From Paenibacillus sp. GP183 (GTDB lineage: Bacteria; Bacillota; Bacilli; Paenibacillales; NBRC-103111): a stretch of DNA of 64,000 nt. The notes under the pieces were generated by a model that was given only the letters and a program-made list of their open reading frames with translations, had not been told where the DNA came from and made no database searches. The stretch is taken from contig NZ_FNSW01000002.1 of assembly GCF_900104695.1 (NCBI RefSeq), positions 186,001 through 250,000 of the forward strand, read 5' to 3'. Below, piece by piece: positions 26,589 to 35,654 of this stretch (its first letter is position 1; each line of letters starts with the position of its first letter). A program made the position numbers and the translations under genes.

Positions 26589-27131
26589 TTATAATTCGCC
26601 CTTCTCCAATTTCTCAATCAAGGTGGAAAGATCGATACCGAGCAGGGTTGTTTCTTCTGGTTCACGAATAACAGGTAGCATTTTGAACATCGGGAAGTTT
26701 TCTTCCAGTACGTAGTCATCGATCCGCCGCTGATACTTAGGCTTCCGTTGTTTTGCAAGCCCCTCTGTAAAAAGTATTTTGGCTCGTAAAACTTCGAATG
26801 AATAGCCCCTACCTAAACGGTTAATGACACGGATAAGGCTATTCAGAGACTCCGTATAAGCGTTGGTGACGCGGTAGTCGAAGTAGGCGAATATTTCAGC
26901 TTCCCAGTTATCCATAGCCTTTGTAAGAGGCTCAAAAGCGGATTGTAGTTCTTTTGGTATCATAGCTTTCCAAACGTGGTATTTGAGGTATGCCATTTGT
27001 CTGCTGTCGCTATCCCACAAAGCAAAGTTGGCTGTTGACCCGTAGCAAGCAGGCACGTTTAGAAAATAGACGACTGCTTTTCGGTACTCGGCCGGCAAGT
27101 GATCTCTGATTTTTCTGAAATGAATACGCAA
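26589..27131 (-). pseudogene. ISL3-family transposase, C-terminal part
   Basis: A 180-residue frame with the end of the DDE domain of ISL3-type transposases (FFDYRVTNAYTE in the form AYFDYRVTNAYTESLNSLIR, then RLGRGYSFEVLRAKIL) and a basic tail. ISL3 transposases are about 400 aa, and the N-terminal zinc finger and first Asp residues are missing. It stops abruptly at about 27131, next to the end of the methyltransferase gene. No element ends seen. Confidence 0.8.
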
Positions 27132-27145
27132 CCCCCTTGCCGGAC

Positions 27146-28036
27146 TCAGATCTCTCTCGTGTACATGTTCAGATCTTGCAATTGAATCAGTACTTTTCCA
27201 AAACGTCCGCCTTCATGGATGACGACTTTTCCGGACGGATAGGCTTGCTCCAAATAGTCGGCAATGATGTTCCGATTCCGCTCATCAACAGGCAGACGGT
27301 GATGGCCAAGCCAAGTCATCGCTTCCTGCAACGCCGCTTCTCTGGAGACTTCCGTCGTTTTCGCTTCCCGCGTGATAAGTGATTCGTATGCATAACCTTT
27401 AAGATACAGCAGATGCAGCAAATATCCCATTTCCATAAGTTTCGTATGGTAGGGCTGACCAGTGATGAGCGGCCAAATTTCATTCACTAGGCTGTGCTCC
27501 GCAGGAATTACGGGCATACTGATATAACAGAACTTTCGAGCGCACTGGAGCACCTTCTCCACGCTCTCCCAATTGTGAATGACCGGGCACATCGAGACAA
27601 AGACGAGATCGAAGGCCTGGTTCCAGCCCTTGGCCTGAACATCAATATCTTCAAACTTTTCAGGAATAATCTTCACCTGGTCTTCGGCGAAGTTTGATAT
27701 GTTTTCTTCCAGCAATTCGATCAGCGGGGGAGAAGTCTCTATGGCGGTTACACGGGCCCCTCGCTCCGCAAACGGTACTGAGAATACGCCCGATGCGGCG
27801 CCAATATCCAAAATGGAGCTGTTTTCGAATTGAACTCCTTGTCCTTCCAGCCAGTTCATGATTCGTTTGGTTCGCTTTCTTCCTTCTTCGTTAAACGATT
27901 GTTCGTTGAAGGTCTTGGCCTTATGGTCAAATGATCTGGCAGGATCGATTCCGGCCCTTCTCATCTTGTTTACGACGGTATCGGAATCGTCTTTCCATGC
28001 TTTTTCCCAAATGGATGCATTGAAAAAATCGTTCAT
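27146..28036 (-). CDS. Class I SAM-dependent methyltransferase
   Basis: A 296-aa enzyme starting behind GAGGAACGATC. Motif I is ILDIGAASGVFSVPFAERGA and the acidic ribose-binding residue follows in VTAIETS. The post-motif FDLVFVSMCPVIHNWESVEK is also typical. It resembles small-molecule methyltransferases. It is the last gene of a four-gene leftward cluster (Rrf2 regulator, flavoprotein, exporter, methyltransferase), which suggests joint modification and export or detoxification. Confidence 0.88.
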   Translation of the reverse strand: MNDFFNASIWEKAWKDDSDTVVNKMRRAGIDPARSFDHKAKTFNEQSFNEEGRKRTKRIMNWLEGQGVQFENSSILDIGAASGVFSVPFAERGARVTAIETSPPLIELLEENISNFAEDQVKIIPEKFEDIDVQAKGWNQAFDLVFVSMCPVIHNWESVEKVLQCARKFCYISMPVIPAEHSLVNEIWPLITGQPYHTKLMEMGYLLHLLYLKGYAYESLITREAKTTEVSREAALQEAMTWLGHHRLPVDERNRNIIADYLEQAYPSGKVVIHEGGRFGKVLIQLQDLNMYTREI

Positions 28037-28084
28037 GATCGTTCCTCACTCTTTCCTTTTGGTTTATGGAACCGGCGGTTATTC

Positions 28085-29518
28085 TCATCCTGCCGCCTGT
28101 TCATGCTTCGGCGATTTCCCTTTACGAAGAAAGAGACCGAGTACGAGCGCAACGAGAGCGATGATGCCGCCGAACCAGAACGCGTTGTTGATACCGGCTG
28201 CGAGTCCATTGGCGATTTCCGCCGGAGCCTGCGGATCGCTCGCTCCGCTCAAGTAATGCTTCTGTCCGCCCGACATAATACTGATGTACAGGGCAGTGCC
28301 GATTGCGCCGGACACCTGCTGCAGCGTATTCAAGATCGCTGTCCCGTGCGGGTGCAGATGGTTTGGCAACTGGTTGAGCCCCGCTGTCTGTGCGGGCATC
28401 ATGACTAGCGCGATGCCAATCATCAGTGCGATGTGAACGGCGACGAGGAAACCTGTGCTCGTCGCTTCGTCGAATCGGGTGAATTGCCACAACGAGACGG
28501 CGGTAACGGCCAGTCCTGGGATGATCGTTACGCGAGGCCCAAACTTGTCAAACAGCTTGCCTGAGATCGGGGCCATGAACCCGTTCACAATCCCGCCAGG
28601 AAGCAGGATCAAACCAGACTTGAATGCCGTTACCATGAGCACGCCTTGCATAAACATCGGAAGCATGATCGCAGATGAGAAAAATGTCATCATAAGCACA
28701 AACATCAGCACCGCGACAAGCGCAAATGTCGGATACCGAAACGCCCGTAAATCCATGACAGGTTGCTTTAACAATAGCTGTCTCCAGACGAACAGCAACA
28801 AGGAAACACCGCCCGCAGCGATCGTCCAGGTGACTTCCGGTCCCGACCAACCGTGTTCGCCAGCACTGCTGAACCCATAAACGATTCCGCCGAAGCCGAT
28901 CGTCGACAACACGATGGATAAGAGGTCCACTCGCGGTTTGGTGACTTCCGTCACATTCTTCAAGACAGCGGCTCCTATAATAATGGAGAGCAGCGCAAAT
29001 GGTATCACAAGGTAAAACAGCCAGTGCCATGATAGCCCGTCAACGATTAAACCCGATATAGTGGGGCCAATCGCCGGCGCGAACATGACGACGAGCCCAA
29101 ACATCCCCATTGCGCCTCCGCGCTTTTCCGGCGGATAAATGGTCATGATAATGTTCATTACAAGCGGCATCAGCATGCCGGTTCCTATCGCTTGAATAAT
29201 CCGCCCGACCAGCAGCACGCCGAATTCCGGCGACACCGCCGAGGTGAACGTACCGACGAAGAACAGACTCATCGCCGACAGAAATATTTGCCGGGTCGTG
29301 AACCATTGCTGCAGGATTGCCGTCACCGGAACAAGCACGCCAACAACGAGCATGTAGGCGGTGGATAGCCACTGGCCCGTTGCAGCAGACACACCAAACG
29401 ATTTTATCAATTCAGGAAGGGCATTGCCCATTAGCGTCTCGTTCAAAGCGGCGACGAACATGCCGATAATCAGAGCAAACATGATCGGACCGCGCTTTAT
29501 ATTATTTAAATCGATCAT
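28085..29518 (-). CDS. Drug efflux MFS transporter, DHA2 (EmrB/QacA) family
   Basis: A 477-aa, 14-helix proton-driven exporter. The start at 29518 overlaps the stop of the flavoprotein gene in an ATGA, with GGGGGAAAAACGG as ribosome site, so translation is coupled. Motif C (APAIGPTISGLIVDG) and the family N-terminus (FVAALNETLMGNALPELIKS) are present. It probably exports a toxic organic compound; its control by Rrf2 is inferred from the cluster. Confidence 0.92.
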   Translation of the reverse strand: MIDLNNIKRGPIMFALIIGMFVAALNETLMGNALPELIKSFGVSAATGQWLSTAYMLVVGVLVPVTAILQQWFTTRQIFLSAMSLFFVGTFTSAVSPEFGVLLVGRIIQAIGTGMLMPLVMNIIMTIYPPEKRGGAMGMFGLVVMFAPAIGPTISGLIVDGLSWHWLFYLVIPFALLSIIIGAAVLKNVTEVTKPRVDLLSIVLSTIGFGGIVYGFSSAGEHGWSGPEVTWTIAAGGVSLLLFVWRQLLLKQPVMDLRAFRYPTFALVAVLMFVLMMTFFSSAIMLPMFMQGVLMVTAFKSGLILLPGGIVNGFMAPISGKLFDKFGPRVTIIPGLAVTAVSLWQFTRFDEATSTGFLVAVHIALMIGIALVMMPAQTAGLNQLPNHLHPHGTAILNTLQQVSGAIGTALYISIMSGGQKHYLSGASDPQAPAEIANGLAAGINNAFWFGGIIALVALVLGLFLRKGKSPKHEQAAG

Positions 29519-30432
29519 CCGTTTTTCCCCCAAGCCTCTGTATTCAGTTCACCGTTAATGACCGCGGCGGCTAATGCGCCCATCGAAGCCGCAGCTATGG
29601 CCTGATGCATTCGCGATGCTGAATCCCCGGCGCTATATACGCCCGGAATGTTCGTTTTTCCGAATTCATCGACAACGATCGCCCCCCATTCCGTAATCTC
29701 GCATCCGATCGTTTGTGGCAAGTCCGATCCTGTAACCAGATCCGGTTTGAAAAAGATCCCCGTGCATGGAACGGTCGTCCCGTCTTCGAGAATGACTTGC
29801 CGAACGATCCCGTCGCTAGAGTCGATGTGCCGGATCGGCGAGTCGAACAGAGGCACATGTTTCCGCTGGAGCTCCTCGCGCTCGGCATCTGTCAGTTCAT
29901 CGGGGCCATTCGTGCAGACGGTAAAACGGTTCGTCCATCCGGATATGAGTGGAGCGAAATGCATAAGCTCAGACCCCCTATTAATGATGACAAGCGGCTG
30001 ATCCCTTAACTCCCAGCAGTCGCAATACTAGCAGACGAAAGCGCTCTTCCCGTATACCTCCGCCAGTCCCGGAATGTTGAGCGGCCGATCCTTCATGCCG
30101 ACGGCAAACAATACCTTTTTGCTTGCAAAAGTTTGTCCCTGCTCCGTCTCAATTTGAAACTGGCCGTCGGTTCCCACGATCGACACCGCCGTATCCGCCA
30201 CGAATGATACGGAGGGATAGGCGCTGATCTCTTCTTTCGCAATTCGCCGAAACTCACTCGGACTGATCCCGTCGCGGGTAAGAAATCCGTGGACCTCGCG
30301 AGTCACAGCGTTGCGGGGACGGCTTTCATCGATTACAGCAACCTTTTTCCTTGCCCTCCCAAGCACTAGGGCGGCGTTCAACCCAGCCGGTCCGCCGCCA
30401 ATAATTGCCACATCGAAAAGTTGTTTTTCCAT
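29515..30432 (-). pseudogene. Thioredoxin-reductase-like flavoprotein with in-frame amber stop
   Basis: A 305-codon frame is interrupted once, by TAG at 30030-30028. The N-terminal half carries the FAD motif VAIIGGGPAGLNAALVLG and stops at KSAFVC. The frame then continues without shift as YCDCWELRDQPLVIINRGSE and ends with the normal closing motif GVYSAGDSASRMHQAIAAA. In relatives this spot reads C-P-Y-C or similar, so the stop sits inside the conserved Cys motif. A CAG-to-TAG change would explain it. The rest looks intact, so inactivation is recent, or there is an error or readthrough. Confidence 0.82.
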
Positions 30433-30489
30433 TTATAAAATGCACCTCCATAGATCTAGAATATCCATAATTAAAACACAAAAAGTACA

Positions 30490-30975
30490 TCACTTCTTGT
30501 TTACTTCATGGTTGCAACGCTTGAAAGCCTCATCCAGTACCGACTGGATCGTGTGTTCCCGCAAGTATTGATACAGATGCTGTTCCGCGCCGTCCATCAC
30601 CTTCTCAACTAAACATTCGCTCTTTCCTGGATGTTTTTGATCTTGCTGTGCATTCCCCTCTTCAGCTAACAACCGATGCTGCTGTGATTTTGAATTTGAG
30701 CATTCAAACATCTGTTGTCTTCCTTCTATCACTTGAATAACATCAAGAAAAGTTATCTGTTCGGCCGGACGTGCAAGCTCGTAACCTCCGTTCGCCCCCG
30801 GCACCGCACGTACGATTCCATCCTGTCTCAGCTTGGACATGATTTTGGATAAATAGCTTTCCGAAACGCCAAGTGTCGTGGATAATTCCTTGATTCCGAT
30901 GTTGTTGCGACGCTCCGAGTGACCCAAATGAATCAAGGCGTGCAGGGCGTAATCTGTACTTTTGGAGAACTGCAT
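30490..30975 (-). CDS. Rrf2-family transcriptional regulator
   Basis: A 161-aa regulator starting behind GGAGGGAGG. The N-terminal winged helix (SKSTDYALHALIHLGHSERR) and the wing PGANGGYELARPAEQITFLD are typical. Three Cys (92, 121, 154) could hold an iron-sulphur cluster or act as thiol sensors. It is transcribed towards the flavoprotein, exporter and methyltransferase genes, 57 bp ahead of the first. A dyad in its own promoter suggests autoregulation. Confidence 0.9.
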   Translation of the reverse strand: MQFSKSTDYALHALIHLGHSERRNNIGIKELSTTLGVSESYLSKIMSKLRQDGIVRAVPGANGGYELARPAEQITFLDVIQVIEGRQQMFECSNSKSQQHRLLAEEGNAQQDQKHPGKSECLVEKVMDGAEQHLYQYLREHTIQSVLDEAFKRCNHEVNKK

Positions 30976-31007
30976 GTTTCCCTCCTCCCTCCTAAGATTA
31001 ATATTAA

Positions 31008-31028
31008 TATGGACCTACAATGTCCATA
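31008..31028. promoter_or_regulatory. Candidate Rrf2 operator
   Basis: TATGGAC-N7-GTCCATA, a perfect 7-bp dyad 33 bp upstream of the regulator start. A related half site, ATATCCATAAT, lies at about 30462-30472 before the flavoprotein gene. Confidence 0.6.
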
Positions 31029-31321
31029 ATATACGATTTGACTCCAATTTGCAATGACATTCTTGATCCGAACTTCGCTTCCAGTGGTGAGCGAATCTGG
31101 AAATCACATCAGTGGTGGCTGTCTCGCTCTCCTTATGTTGAAAAAATGAAAATTCATGCAACGATTCTTATTGTCCGGAGGAGAGTTATCCAAGAATTTT
31201 CAACCATATAATCCGATTTTATTAACAATGTCGCGAAGAGCTTTTCCACCACAAATTCCGAATAGCCTTTATTTAGTTCTTGTTTTCCGAGAACGTAATT
31301 AACAGCTTTATAATCATTACC
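31029..31321. other. Gene-free stretch with decayed open segments
   Basis: A plus-strand open segment to 31211 (ending RRRVIQEFSTI) lacks a ribosome site and starts inside the Rrf2 operator. I regard it as a remnant or chance. Confidence 0.35.
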
Positions 31322-31954
31322 TTACTGTCTGCGTTCAAAAGCAATACGTATAGCAAGACCAGTCAAGACACTTCCCATGAGCCAACGCTGCACCCGTAAC
31401 CACGTAGGACGCATACCAAACCAAGCAGCAATCCTGCTAGCTGTAAGCACAATCAAGAGGTTGACAGTAAAACTAACGGTTATTTGAATAAGACCCAAAG
31501 ATGCGCTCTGAATTAACAGTGATCCTCGTGCAGGATCTTCAAACTGAGGAAGTAGTGACACATAGAGGATAGCAATCTTGGGATTGAGCAGGTTGGTCAT
31601 GAAACCCATCAGAAATAACTTCTTTGGCGGGTCAATAGAAAGAATTCGAGGCGACAGAATAGATGCAGCTCCAGGCTTGATGGCATTCCAAGCAAGCCAG
31701 AGTAAGTAGGCAGCACCTGCGAGCTTGACTGTTTCGAAAACAAATGGAACCGCAGTAAAAAGAACCGTCAGCCCTAACATTGTTGCAATAATGTAAACAA
31801 GAAAGCCAAGCATGACGCCAAGAAGAGAGATAATCCCAGCCAATCGCCCTTGCGTAATAGAACGAGAAATTAGGTATATCATGTTAGGACCAGGAGAACA
31901 AACCATACCAAGCGAAACTAATGAAAAAGCTAACAAAGTACCGAAACTCACCAT
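31322..31954 (-). CDS. LysE/RhtB-family amino-acid exporter
   Basis: A 210-aa, six-helix exporter starting behind AAGGAGAAAAATC. The family signature is present at the N-terminus (SLGMVCSPGPNMIYLISRSI), with MTNLLNPKIAILYVSLLPQF in the middle. It probably exports an amino acid or related metabolite such as a homoserine lactone. Single-gene unit. Confidence 0.92.
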   Translation of the reverse strand: MVSFGTLLAFSLVSLGMVCSPGPNMIYLISRSITQGRLAGIISLLGVMLGFLVYIIATMLGLTVLFTAVPFVFETVKLAGAAYLLWLAWNAIKPGAASILSPRILSIDPPKKLFLMGFMTNLLNPKIAILYVSLLPQFEDPARGSLLIQSASLGLIQITVSFTVNLLIVLTASRIAAWFGMRPTWLRVQRWLMGSVLTGLAIRIAFERRQ

Positions 31955-32061
31955 GATTTTTCTCCTTAATGTATTCTGTCCAGTTATTCATATCAAGACC
32001 ATCTTTTTTACCAGTCTATATTCCATTATGATTAGTGTCAATTCCGTCATGTTGCGTTATA

Positions 32062-32080
32062 CTGCCAGTTAGCTGAGCGG
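32062..32080 (+). repeat. CCGTTAG-type left end only
   Basis: CTGCCAGTTAGCTGAGCGG, upstream of the LysE-type gene. The payload is lost or unrecognisable. Confidence 0.6.
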
Positions 32081-32266
32081 ATATCAACTGTTTTATTTTA
32101 TCCTCAAGATTGCTTCGTCGGGAATGAGTACAAGTTCTTGTCACCCGACAACAACAAACATTCAGACGACATTCTATCACCTGCATATGCACCCCTGATA
32201 CGAAAAAACAGTCGCAGAGTACCGGCGGTCATGCCGATGCCCTGCGTCTTTTCGGCGCGTCTTAGT

Positions 32267-32764
32267 TCATTTGCCTTCCTCGTCGGCCGAGGGACCGTAG
32301 AGGCCCGGCACCGGAATATCGAGAAGCCGCAAATAAACCCCGAGCTGCGCCCGGTGGTGGACCATGTGGCTTAATCCGAAGGTGCGAAGCGCGATCGCCC
32401 GCGGTTGGCGCAGGATGATATGGTCACCGTTCCGCAAGGTCCATTCCTCGCCGAGCGTTTTCTCGTCGCATTCGGCTAACAGCTTTTCAAGCTTGACGAT
32501 GTTCGCGTCGAATTCCTCCAGCACGTCTTCGCGTCTTTCCAAAGGTTCCCGCCGAAGCGGCACGGTCGAAAGATCGAATTCCGGGTAAAGAAAAATCGCG
32601 ACTTGCCAGTTCAGCAGGTTGATCAGGTGCGTGGCCAGCCCGCCCAACGTCATCGATTTCACGTGCGGCTTCCACGTCATATGCTCCTCGGGCAAGCGCT
32701 CCAGGATGCGGCGCGTAGTGGCCAGCTCATTCATGGCGTCTCCGACGATCAGTTGTTTCATCAT
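32267..32764 (-). CDS. DinB-family protein
   Basis: A 165-aa four-helix DinB/YfiT-type protein. The metal-binding His residues are at HLINLLNW and in HMVHHRAQLGVYLRLL. Many relatives are thiol transferases (bacillithiol-dependent) or have unknown roles. The high GC content compared with its neighbours suggests transfer. The start could be 32764 or the adjacent ATG at 32761. It is intact, unlike the DinB scrap at 7515. Confidence 0.87.
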   Translation of the reverse strand: MMKQLIVGDAMNELATTRRILERLPEEHMTWKPHVKSMTLGGLATHLINLLNWQVAIFLYPEFDLSTVPLRREPLERREDVLEEFDANIVKLEKLLAECDEKTLGEEWTLRNGDHIILRQPRAIALRTFGLSHMVHHRAQLGVYLRLLDIPVPGLYGPSADEEGK

Positions 32765-33148
32765 AGATTCCCTCTCTTCCCTTATATGGCTAGCATACTA
32801 TAAACCCGGTCGAGTGGAAAGGCTTGTCTCGGTCGTTCGGCATCGGATGACGGTGCGACATGCAGGGCAAACATACGTCCGTCCTCTGCATCCGCGGGCT
32901 CAGCCGTCCCCGTAAACGGCCGCCGGCTCCGGCAGCGGCCGGCCGATCGGATTGACCGCCACCCCCTCACTTTGCCCCCTCCGTCGGTGATCATCACGGC
33001 ATCCTCGGCCACTGAAAAACGGACTGATTTTGTCTCCTTTTTTTTCAACTATCGTTCCTCGTTAGCGTAATCACGATGGTTAAGTCCAATGCACTGACAT
33101 GGTCAGTACGTAGTTGTTAAGTCTAATGGTGTCATTGGGAAACAGTAC
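32765..33148. other. GC-rich gene-free stretch
   Basis: A minus-strand open frame (33048-32782) begins in the poly-T next to the repeat and has an Arg/Ser-rich, non-conserved look in its second half, so I do not call a gene. It may be the remnant of a GC-rich gene fused to the repeat. Confidence 0.35.
33046..33072 (+). repeat. CCGTTAG-type right end only
   Basis: AACTATCGTTCCTCGTTAGC followed by GTAATCAC, 80 bp left of the amidase stop. Confidence 0.7.
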
Positions 33149-34633
33149 TTACATCAATTCACCCAGATCTGGCGGACGACGGAAAAGTGTTGCCTGCTCA
33201 AAACTATAGGCGATGCTGATTAGTGTGGGCTCACTGAAAGCCCTCCCGGAAAAGACAACACCAAATGGACCCTGTGTCGAATCGCCATCCACATCAATTG
33301 TTCCTTTTGCTGAATAACCGGCGGGCACCGCAATAAGAGGATACCCTAACCGGGCAGCAATGTACATGCCATCAATGTCACCGGGTAACATTAATGCATC
33401 TAAGCCGTGTTGGTCTAGTGCATACTCAATCCCTTGCGTTACAGCCGAATGGTTATATTCTTGACGTTTAAATTGATAGGTTGTCTCGTTTAGCGCATTT
33501 TGTTCCGAGCGAATCAGATTGTCTTGGCCAAACTTCAATGCGGAAGCAGCGTGTTTCTGATTATAAGCAATCAGTTCTTGAAGAGAATGCACGGGCATAT
33601 CCGAGTTCAATTTCGATAAGTAGCGATTCAGGCCTGTTTTGAATTCGTAACAGATAACATCATTGTTCCATGGCTGCTGTTCCAAATAGAGGTCCACAGG
33701 ATCGATAACTGTAGCACCTTGCTCACGCAGAACATCGATGGCGGATTCCATGATGGAAAGTCTTTCTTCATCCAACGACCGATAGTAATGTCTGGGAATC
33801 CCAACACGAGCTTTACGCAGAAAGTCTCGGTCGAGATAAGTTGTATAGTCATGTAAAGTACGATGTGGGCTAGTCCATGTTGCCTTATCGTTTTCGTCAA
33901 TCCCGACGATTGCCCCGAGTAGAATCGCTGCATCAGTGACTGTTCTGGAAATTGGTCCTGGTGTATCCTGACTTATGGAGATCGGGATAATGCCGCTGCG
34001 GCTCGCAAACCCTACAGTAGGCTTTATTCCGACGAGAAAGTGTTGGCTGGCCGGCCCAATAATCGAACCTGCGGTTTCTGTTCCGATCGCAGCTGCTGCC
34101 AGGTTTGCCGCTACGGCTGCAGCCGATCCTGAACTTGACCCGCTGACGAAGAGCTTGCCAGGTCCATATGGATTCAACACATATCCGCCTCTGGAACTGT
34201 ATCCAGCTGGCATACGGTTGGACATAAAATTCGACCACTCGGTCATATTTGCCTTACCTAGAAGAACTGCGCCGGCAGCGCGCAGCTTTGCGGCTATGAA
34301 CGAATCTTCAGGAGCAAACGATTCAGCCAATGCGATTGAACCAGCGCTCGTATGCATCCGGTCGTGCGTATCGATGTTATCCTTGAGCAGGATTGGAATT
34401 CCGTGCAGCGGCCCCCTACTACCTGTTGTATTTCGCTCAAGGTCAAGATTCCTTGCGATTTCAAGCGCATCTGGATTGATCTCTAATACGGCATTGATCA
34501 AAGGATTATACCTATGAATACGTTCGATATATGCAAGAACGAGGGCTTCGGAAGTGCATTCACCCGTAGTCATTGCCTTTTGCATGCTCACCAAATCGGC
34601 TTCCTGAATCCATTCTTGCAAGTTGATTCTCAT
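33149..34633 (-). CDS. Amidase-signature-family amidohydrolase
   Basis: A 494-aa enzyme starting behind GGAGGGTATCT. The Ser-cisSer-Lys triad is recognisable: Lys84 (LLKDNIDT), cis-Ser in GSSSGSAAA (165-170) and nucleophile Ser190 in GTETAGSI. Most relatives have GTDTGGS, so the Ala here is a mild variant. It hydrolyses a carboxamide; closest in style to peptide-amidase and Bacillus amidases that lack a GatCB partner. Single-gene unit. Confidence 0.92.
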   Translation of the reverse strand: MRINLQEWIQEADLVSMQKAMTTGECTSEALVLAYIERIHRYNPLINAVLEINPDALEIARNLDLERNTTGSRGPLHGIPILLKDNIDTHDRMHTSAGSIALAESFAPEDSFIAAKLRAAGAVLLGKANMTEWSNFMSNRMPAGYSSRGGYVLNPYGPGKLFVSGSSSGSAAAVAANLAAAAIGTETAGSIIGPASQHFLVGIKPTVGFASRSGIIPISISQDTPGPISRTVTDAAILLGAIVGIDENDKATWTSPHRTLHDYTTYLDRDFLRKARVGIPRHYYRSLDEERLSIMESAIDVLREQGATVIDPVDLYLEQQPWNNDVICYEFKTGLNRYLSKLNSDMPVHSLQELIAYNQKHAASALKFGQDNLIRSEQNALNETTYQFKRQEYNHSAVTQGIEYALDQHGLDALMLPGDIDGMYIAARLGYPLIAVPAGYSAKGTIDVDGDSTQGPFGVVFSGRAFSEPTLISIAYSFEQATLFRRPPDLGELM

Positions 34634-34779
34634 ATATTTAGATACCCTCCAGTACTGGTAAATTTTTCAGTAACAAGTAGTATGGTACTATACTGACTTA
34701 CCAAGAGTATAGGGAAAGTTTCGTTTTGATAAAGAAAGTATCAGTTTAGCCCTTTTCCTTTATTTGTAACTAAAGAAAT

Positions 34780-34850
34780 CTGCCCGTTAGCAGAGCAATG
34801 AAAAAGAGCTGCCTGCAAATCCAGCTCCTCAACTATCGTACCCGTCCAAC
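34780..34850 (+). repeat. CCGTTAG-type repeat (AGAGCTGCC hairpin)
   Basis: Left end CTGCCCGTTAGCAGAGCAA, payload GAGCTGCC-CCAGCTC, right end AACTATCGTACCCGTCCAAC. Confidence 0.8.
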
Positions 34851-34869
34851 GTCTGCATAAAATTAGTCT

Positions 34870-35421
34870 TTACTGAACGAATTTTAGCCTCCGTTCATCA
34901 AAAGTCTTTTCGTCAAGTGTACCGAACCCGTATCCGTCGCTAATTAACGATTTAACTGGAACAAGTGGAGTTAAGACAATTTTTCTTTTGCCATCCTCAA
35001 TAGCAGTTACGATAAAGAAGTAGTTCACTCCGTTTATGTGATATTTGTCCTCCTTATATACTTTAAAGTCAACAGCCACATAAAAAATTTGAGGAGCGTT
35101 AAATGATTCGATATAACGAGAAGGTAAATAAATCTGTCCGTATTCATAGGGTATTTGCTTCGAAGCGACAAGATGAGCTTTTTTGATATTGAATATACCA
35201 ACCATTTGTTTTTTATTTTGCTTGTTGTTGAAAAAATCAATCAATTCATCCCGTTGACCCTTAACCCACAAACCAGGGATGTCAGACCAATTCTTTTCAT
35301 TTATTGATTTGATGTAACTTGTAACTAATTTTTCAGCGGACGCATCTTTTGCGTAAACTAAATTAGCCGTAAACATGTTCAAGCTAAGTAAGAGTAATAA
35401 CGAAAATATTCGTATTTGCAT
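34870..35421 (-). CDS. Secreted protein of unknown function
   Basis: A 183-aa protein starting behind GGGAGAGATTACC. Signal peptide residues 1-24 (FSLLLLLSLNMFTANLVYAK). The mature part starts with a helix (KLVTSYIKSINEKNWSDIPG) followed by beta strands, an arrangement similar to NTF2-like/DUF4829 proteins; that assignment is tentative. Single-gene unit between two AGGAGCT-type repeats. Confidence 0.7.
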   Translation of the reverse strand: MQIRIFSLLLLLSLNMFTANLVYAKDASAEKLVTSYIKSINEKNWSDIPGLWVKGQRDELIDFFNNKQNKKQMVGIFNIKKAHLVASKQIPYEYGQIYLPSRYIESFNAPQIFYVAVDFKVYKEDKYHINGVNYFFIVTAIEDGKRKIVLTPLVPVKSLISDGYGFGTLDEKTFDERRLKFVQ

Positions 35422-35503
35422 TTAGGTAATCTCTCCCAATATATTTCTCAGTGGTAGTATGCCCACAAATGCTGACAATTTGTAACAGGTATTATCCACA
35501 ATC

Positions 35504-35579
35504 CTGCCCGTTACTTCAATAAGAAAAGAGGAACTGCACCAAGCAAGCTCCTCCACTATCGTTATCAGTTAGCTTAATA
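35504..35579 (+). repeat. CCGTTAG-type repeat (AGGAACTGC hairpin)
   Basis: Left end CTGCCCGTTACTTCAATAAG, payload GAGGAACTGC-GCAAGCTCCTC, right end CTATCGTTATCAGTTAGCTT. Confidence 0.8.
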
Positions 35580-35654
35580 TTGCTACGATAATATATAGGA
35601 GCTTCCTGTTGTTACGCAGTTATTAAACCTTCAACAGTCGAAATAGAGTTTATG

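Noticed and set aside
30028-30030. Pyrrolysine or selenocysteine recoding at the amber codon
   Set aside because: TAG is not a selenocysteine codon, no downstream recoding hairpin is obvious, and this bacterial group is not known for pyrrolysine in such enzymes. A nonsense mutation is simpler.
32782-33048. Minus-strand open frame of 88 codons
   Set aside because: Arg/Ser-rich composition typical of a chance frame in GC-rich DNA; it starts in a poly-A/T tract next to a repeat.
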